From: Neisseriaceae bacterium HSC-16F19
GTDB lineage: Bacteria; Pseudomonadota; Gammaproteobacteria; Burkholderiales; Neisseriaceae
Direction of reading: 5' to 3'
DNA length: 17,080 bases
Assembly: GCF_024171525.1 (NCBI RefSeq)
Contig: NZ_JALJZY010000032.1
Span: forward strand, 1-17,080
Positions within the stretch are counted from its first letter, which is position 1. Every line of letters begins with the position of its first letter. The notes under the pieces were generated by a model, which had not been told where the DNA came from, did not search any database, and was given only the letters and a program-made list of their open reading frames with translations. The position numbers were made by a program, and so were the translations under genes. Shown in pieces: positions 13,210 through 17,080 of the stretch.

Positions 13210-14325
13210 ATGGATGCACGCAATCCGCTCGACAGTTACGAACAACTCAAGCGCAAAAACCGCCGCCGTCTGGTGGGCGCCGTCGTCATGGTGGCCGCCG
13301 CCGGCGGCCTGTTGCTGGCCGTTTCCGGCCAAGACGAAGCGCCGGTGACCGAACAGCAGCTGGTGCTGGACAGCAGCGGCGCGCCGGTGGCGGATGTACC
13401 GGAGACGCTGCCTGAAAACGGTGCGGATGCCGCATCCGAAACCGAAGGCGCGGTGGTACTGGAGCCGGCGCCGGGCGCAGACGAGGGCGGCAGCCGCAGC
13501 AATGTACCGGTGGTGACACAGACCCCGGCACCCGCTGCGGCGGACAAGCCCAAAACCGAGAGCAAAACCGGGAACAAGGTGGCGGTGACCACCGAGGTAA
13601 AACCGCCGCTGCCGCAACGTCCGCAGGAAGCCGCGCCCCAGCCGGAAGCCAAAGCGGAAAGCAAGCCGCAGCCGAAGGCGGAAAGCAAACCCGCCACCCC
13701 GCCTGCGGCCAAAGCCGACGCCAAGCCGGAAGCGAAAACCGAGAGCAAGACCGCCAAACCGGCCACGCCGACGGTAGACAAACCCGCACCCAAGGCCGAG
13801 AGCAAACCCGCGCCCAAGCCCGAACCCCAGGCACCGGCGCCCACGGTGGTGTTTAAACCCAAAGAAAACACCGACAACAAAACCGCCGCCAAACCGGCGC
13901 CCAAACCCGCCGCCAAGCCGCAAACCGCGGCCAAAACCGATACCGCCAAAGCCAATACCGAAACCCGCAAACCCAGCACCAAGCTGACACCGCAGGAAAT
14001 CCTCAACAACAAAGCCGCAGGCCAGGTGAGCGGCGGCAATAATACTCAAACTGCCGCCAAACCTGACCCGCAGGCGATTTTGGACGGCAAAACCGGCGGC
14101 AAAGCCCAAGTGCAGGTGGGTGCTTATGCCAGCGAACAGCAGGCCAAGGCCGTGCAGCAGAAACTGGCTTCTGCCGGGGTGAATACCTCGATTAGCGCCA
14201 GCGAAACCAGCAAAGGCACGGTGTACCGCGTGCGCACCGGCACCTTCGACAACCGCGCCCAGGCCGAACAAACCCTGCAAAAAATCCAGGCCCAAGGTTT
14301 GGGCGGCATGGTGGTGAGCCGCTGA
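13210..14325 (+). CDS. SPOR-domain cell division protein (DedD/FtsN-like)
   Basis: The 371-residue protein has a short basic cytoplasmic start, one membrane segment (about residues 21-39) and a long low-complexity periplasmic linker rich in Pro, Lys, Ala and Glu. A C-terminal SPOR domain (about 298-371, starting KAQVQVGAYASEQQ) would bind denuded septal peptidoglycan. The linker contains repeated units such as PKAESKPA and PEAKTESKTA, which could vary in number between strains. AGGA at 13197-13200 precedes the ATG. The place between folC and cvpA is that of dedD in E. coli, but the linker is longer. The stop overlaps the cvpA start (TGATG). A near-match DUS is at 13405. Confidence 0.92.
   Translation: MDARNPLDSYEQLKRKNRRRLVGAVVMVAAAGGLLLAVSGQDEAPVTEQQLVLDSSGAPVADVPETLPENGADAASETEGAVVLEPAPGADEGGSRSNVPVVTQTPAPAAADKPKTESKTGNKVAVTTEVKPPLPQRPQEAAPQPEAKAESKPQPKAESKPATPPAAKADAKPEAKTESKTAKPATPTVDKPAPKAESKPAPKPEPQAPAPTVVFKPKENTDNKTAAKPAPKPAAKPQTAAKTDTAKANTETRKPSTKLTPQEILNNKAAGQVSGGNNTQTAAKPDPQAILDGKTGGKAQVQVGAYASEQQAKAVQQKLASAGVNTSISASETSKGTVYRVRTGTFDNRAQAEQTLQKIQAQGLGGMVVSR
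13405..13416 (+). repeat. Degenerate DNA uptake sequence in the SPOR gene
   Basis: ACGCTGCCTGAA is an 11/12 match, read in frame as Thr-Leu-Pro-Glu. Confidence 0.5.
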
Positions 14326-14807
14326 TGGTCTATTTCGACCTGCTGGCACTGGGCACCATCGCCATTTGCGCGCTGGTGTCCATGTTGCGCGGGGTGGTGG
14401 CCGAAGCGGTGTCGCTGCTGACCTGGGTGGCCGCCTTTGTGGTGGTGCGCCTCTTGTCCGTGCCCGTGGCCGAGCAGGTGCTCACCGGCATCCGCCCGCA
14501 ACCTTTGGCGGTGCTGGTGTCGGTCTTGTTGTTGTTCAGCATCACCTGGATTGCCATGCAGTTTTTGCGCAGCGGCCTCACCGCCGCGGTCAACGGCATC
14601 GGCTTGGGCGGGCTGAACCGCTTGATGGGCGCGGTATTCGGCACCGCCAAGGGCGTGCTGCTGGTCACGCTGGTGGTGTTCCTGGCCTCGTTTACCGAGT
14701 TGCCGAAATCCACCGAATGGCAATCGTCCCGCAGTGCCTTTGTTTTTGAAGCGCTGGCGCAGCTGGCGGTACCGTATTTGTCGCTGTATCAGCCGCAAGC
14801 ACAGTAA
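14325..14807 (+). CDS. cvpA: CvpA family inner-membrane protein
   Basis: The 160-residue protein has four hydrophobic segments and the CvpA signature features: an N-terminal FDLLALGTIAICALVSMLRG and a GLGGLNRLMGAVFGTAKG segment before the last helix. In E. coli the gene was found through colicin V production and is cotranscribed with purF. Here the start codon overlaps the stop of the SPOR gene by one base, a sign of translational coupling. Unlike in E. coli, purF is 479 bp away, behind a DUS hairpin and several repeats. Confidence 0.93.
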   Translation: MVYFDLLALGTIAICALVSMLRGVVAEAVSLLTWVAAFVVVRLLSVPVAEQVLTGIRPQPLAVLVSVLLLFSITWIAMQFLRSGLTAAVNGIGLGGLNRLMGAVFGTAKGVLLVTLVVFLASFTELPKSTEWQSSRSAFVFEALAQLAVPYLSLYQPQAQ

Positions 14808-14808
14808 C

Positions 14809-14836
14809 AGGCTGCCTGAAAGGTTTCAGGCAGCCT
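14809..14836. terminator. Inverted DUS pair, probable terminator of the folC-cvpA run
   Basis: AGGCTGCCTGAAA (14809-14821) and TTTCAGGCAGCCT (14824-14836) are two exact, opposed DUS separated by GG, forming a 13-bp stem. Paired DUS after a stop codon are the usual neisserial terminator form. The right copy is directly joined to the end of a MITE. Confidence 0.7.
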
Positions 14837-14979
14837 GAGACCTTTGAAAAACCCCCATCTGCGGCGCATTTCTGCGTTGTGCGCTGCTCGCTCGCTTGCC
14901 TATCTATATGATATGTCTGCGCTCGCTGTGCTGCTACGCCTTGAACTGCATCCACATCTGGAGGTTTTGCAAAGGTCTC
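14837..14979. mobile_element. MITE with GAGACCTTTG ends, inserted in a DUS
   Basis: The 143-bp element has arms GAGACCTTTGAAAAACC and, inverted at the right, GAGACCTTTGCAAAACC (22 of 28 matching). AGCCT flanks it on both sides (14832-14836 and 14980-14984), consistent with a target duplication. GAGACCTTTGCAAAA is, from memory, the end of an IS5-type element common in Neisseria, so this may be its non-autonomous derivative. No coding potential is seen. Confidence 0.75.
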
Positions 14980-15012
14980 AGCCTGAGGTTTTTGTAATTA
15001 TCCGGTGACATC

Positions 15013-15034
15013 CGCCCCTCGCCCTGTGGGAGAG
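15013..15034 (+). repeat. Partial copy of the CCCTCTCCC-type repeat
   Basis: The 22-bp segment beginning GCCCCTCGCCCTGTGGG matches the reverse strand of the right arm of the large inverted repeat after purF at 21 of 22 positions. Confidence 0.65.
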
Positions 15035-15056
15035 GAAATACACCGGCTGTTGTCGT

Positions 15057-15068
15057 TTCAGGCAGCCC
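15057..15068 (-). repeat. Degenerate DNA uptake sequence
   Basis: TTCAGGCAGCCC, 11/12 match on the minus strand, in the cvpA-purF gap. Confidence 0.5.
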
Positions 15069-15083
15069 AAACCCTTAGCGGCC

Positions 15084-15186
15084 GTCATTCCCGCGCAGGC
15101 GGGAATCCATCTGCCTGTTTGTGAATCCATTGTTTTAAAATGGGTTCTTAAATTTTCCCATGGATTCCCGCGTTCGCGGGAATGAC
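15084..15186. repeat. NIME-like unit: two dRS3 palindromes around a 49-bp spacer
   Basis: Two 20-bp units fit the neisserial dRS3 consensus ATTCCC-N8-GGGAAT exactly (15087-15106 and 15164-15183). Their flanks GTC and CCAT are also conserved, making 27-bp inverted arms (15084-15110, 15160-15186). The spacer would correspond to an RS element of a neisserial intergenic mosaic element. In meningococci dRS3 sites are used by filamentous prophages for insertion. Confidence 0.85.
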
Positions 15187-15213
15187 GTCGCTTGTGTGTT
15201 TATGGTGGCGCAT

Positions 15214-15236
15214 GAGGTTTTGCAAAGGTCTCAGCC
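15214..15236. repeat. Solo end of the GAGACCTTTG element
   Basis: A 23-bp segment is identical to 14961-14983, the right end of the MITE plus its flank. No matching left end lies nearby, so it is a remnant or the product of a deletion. It is 50 bp upstream of the purF start. Confidence 0.75.
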
Positions 15237-15286
15237 CCTGATTTCGTTTTTACGCTATTCCTTTTTTCTTGTTCGGGAGTCAAACC

Positions 15287-16827
<1,541 letters not shown>

Positions 16828-16828
<1 letters not shown>

Positions 16829-16839
16829 GGCTGCCTGAA
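16828..16839 (+). repeat. DNA uptake sequence overlapping the purF stop
   Basis: Exact AGGCTGCCTGAA whose first A is the last base of the purF TAA, the same arrangement as at lolB. Confidence 0.85.
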
Positions 16840-16859
16840 ACGATAACGGCGTCTGTGTT

Positions 16860-16980
16860 CCCTCTCCCGCGGGAGAGGGTTAGGGAGAGGGCTGTAAATG
16901 GCTGCCTGCATTTTGTATGGATGGCTGCAACGTCAAATGTTTAGCCCTCTCCCCAACCCCTCTCCCACGGGGCGAGGGGC
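16860..16980. repeat. Large inverted repeat of the CCCTCTCCC type
   Basis: The left arm 16860-16893 starts with the perfect palindrome CCCTCTCCCGCGGGAGAGGG and ends GGGAGAGGGCT. The right arm 16943-16980 starts AGCCCTCTCCCC and is its imperfect inverse. The spacer is about 49 bp and holds nothing I recognise. Repeats of this kind are scattered in many proteobacterial genomes. It may stop transcription from purF. Confidence 0.8.
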
Positions 16981-16983
16981 TTA

Positions 16984-17077
16984 TGTTGGTACAACCTGAT
17001 AACATCCTTTACATCACACCCTAAAGACATCGTTTACACCGACAATACCGGTATGACCTTACAAGGAGGAAATACCG
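16984..17077 (+). promoter_or_regulatory. Leader of the next gene with a 25-bp direct repeat; possible IS left end
   Basis: ACATCCTTTACA (17002-17013) and ACATCGTTTACA (17027-17038) are near-identical repeats 25 bp apart. They are preceded by TGTTGGTACAACC, which could be the tip of an insertion sequence of the TGT-type (IS481-like), where such repeats lie before the transposase gene. AAGGAGGA at 17063-17070 is a very strong ribosome binding site. The IS reading is inference. Confidence 0.35.
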
Positions 17078-17080
17078 ATG
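17078..17080 (+). CDS. Start codon of a gene running off the right edge
   Basis: ATG lies seven bases after AAGGAGGA, the strongest Shine-Dalgarno in the window. An earlier ATG at 17053 is also open to the edge but lacks such a site. No product can be named from one codon; the leader suggests a possible transposase gene. Confidence 0.45.

Noticed and set aside
13102..14349. A long minus-strand frame opposite folC end and the SPOR gene, Gly/Arg/Phe rich.
   Set aside because: It mirrors the Pro/Lys/Ala linker codons of the SPOR protein; no recognisable domain or start signal.
15269..15286. Upstream TTG start for purF.
   Set aside because: It would place six residues before MCG and bury the N-terminal catalytic Cys; the GGGAG site fits ATG 15287.

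Overview
The window looks like a chromosomal segment of a Neisseriaceae bacterium (Betaproteobacteria). Three things point there. (i) AGGCTGCCTGAA occurs 13 times exactly, on both strands; from memory this is the Simonsiella-type dialect of the neisserial DNA uptake sequence (DUS). (ii) Intergenic spaces are packed with neisserial repeat types: Correia-like MITEs, dRS3 palindromes and small hairpin repeats. (iii) The proteins (Smc, ComEC, LolB, FolC, SPOR protein, CvpA, PurF) read as betaproteobacterial. Base composition is clearly GC-rich by eye. The genus cannot be fixed from sequence alone; the GC richness argues against Simonsiella itself.

Layout. 1-440: tail of an unidentified gene, a nested palindrome, a DUS and a pair of REP-like hairpins. 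441-3908 (-): smc, chromosome condensation ATPase. 4046-6343 (+): comEC, the inner-membrane DNA uptake channel, divergent from smc. 6483-7097 (+): lolB, outer-membrane lipoprotein receptor, with its own good promoter. 7169-8413 (-) and 8701-9903 (-): an M20-family amidohydrolase and a 2,3-diaminopropionate ammonia-lyase, separated by 287 bp of repeats. 10050-10517 (+): an Lrp/AsnC-type regulator divergent from the lyase and probably its controller. 10604-11392 (+): an acidic conserved hypothetical protein and a YgfX-like membrane protein. 11393-11892: a 500-bp repeat island without genes. 11893-14807 (+): folC, a SPOR-domain (DedD-like) protein and cvpA, tightly spaced. 14808-15286: a second repeat island. 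15287-16828 (+): purF. 16829-17080: a large inverted repeat and the start of a new gene, possibly an insertion sequence.

How the parts work together. The folC-dedD-cvpA-purF order is the classic proteobacterial cluster, here split before purF by mobile repeats. The diaminopropionate genes plus the Lrp-type regulator look like a small catabolic unit: the hydrolase would free an amino acid and the lyase would convert diaminopropionate to pyruvate and ammonia. ComEC is the channel through which DUS-bearing DNA enters, and the window is itself rich in DUS.

I did not find a clearly new multi-gene system. The most unusual content is in the non-coding DNA: two Correia-like elements with nearly the same core but unrelated, internally complementary arms; a MITE inserted inside a DUS with a 5-bp duplication; hairpin repeats occurring as spaced convergent pairs; and several repeats that overlap or supply stop codons.
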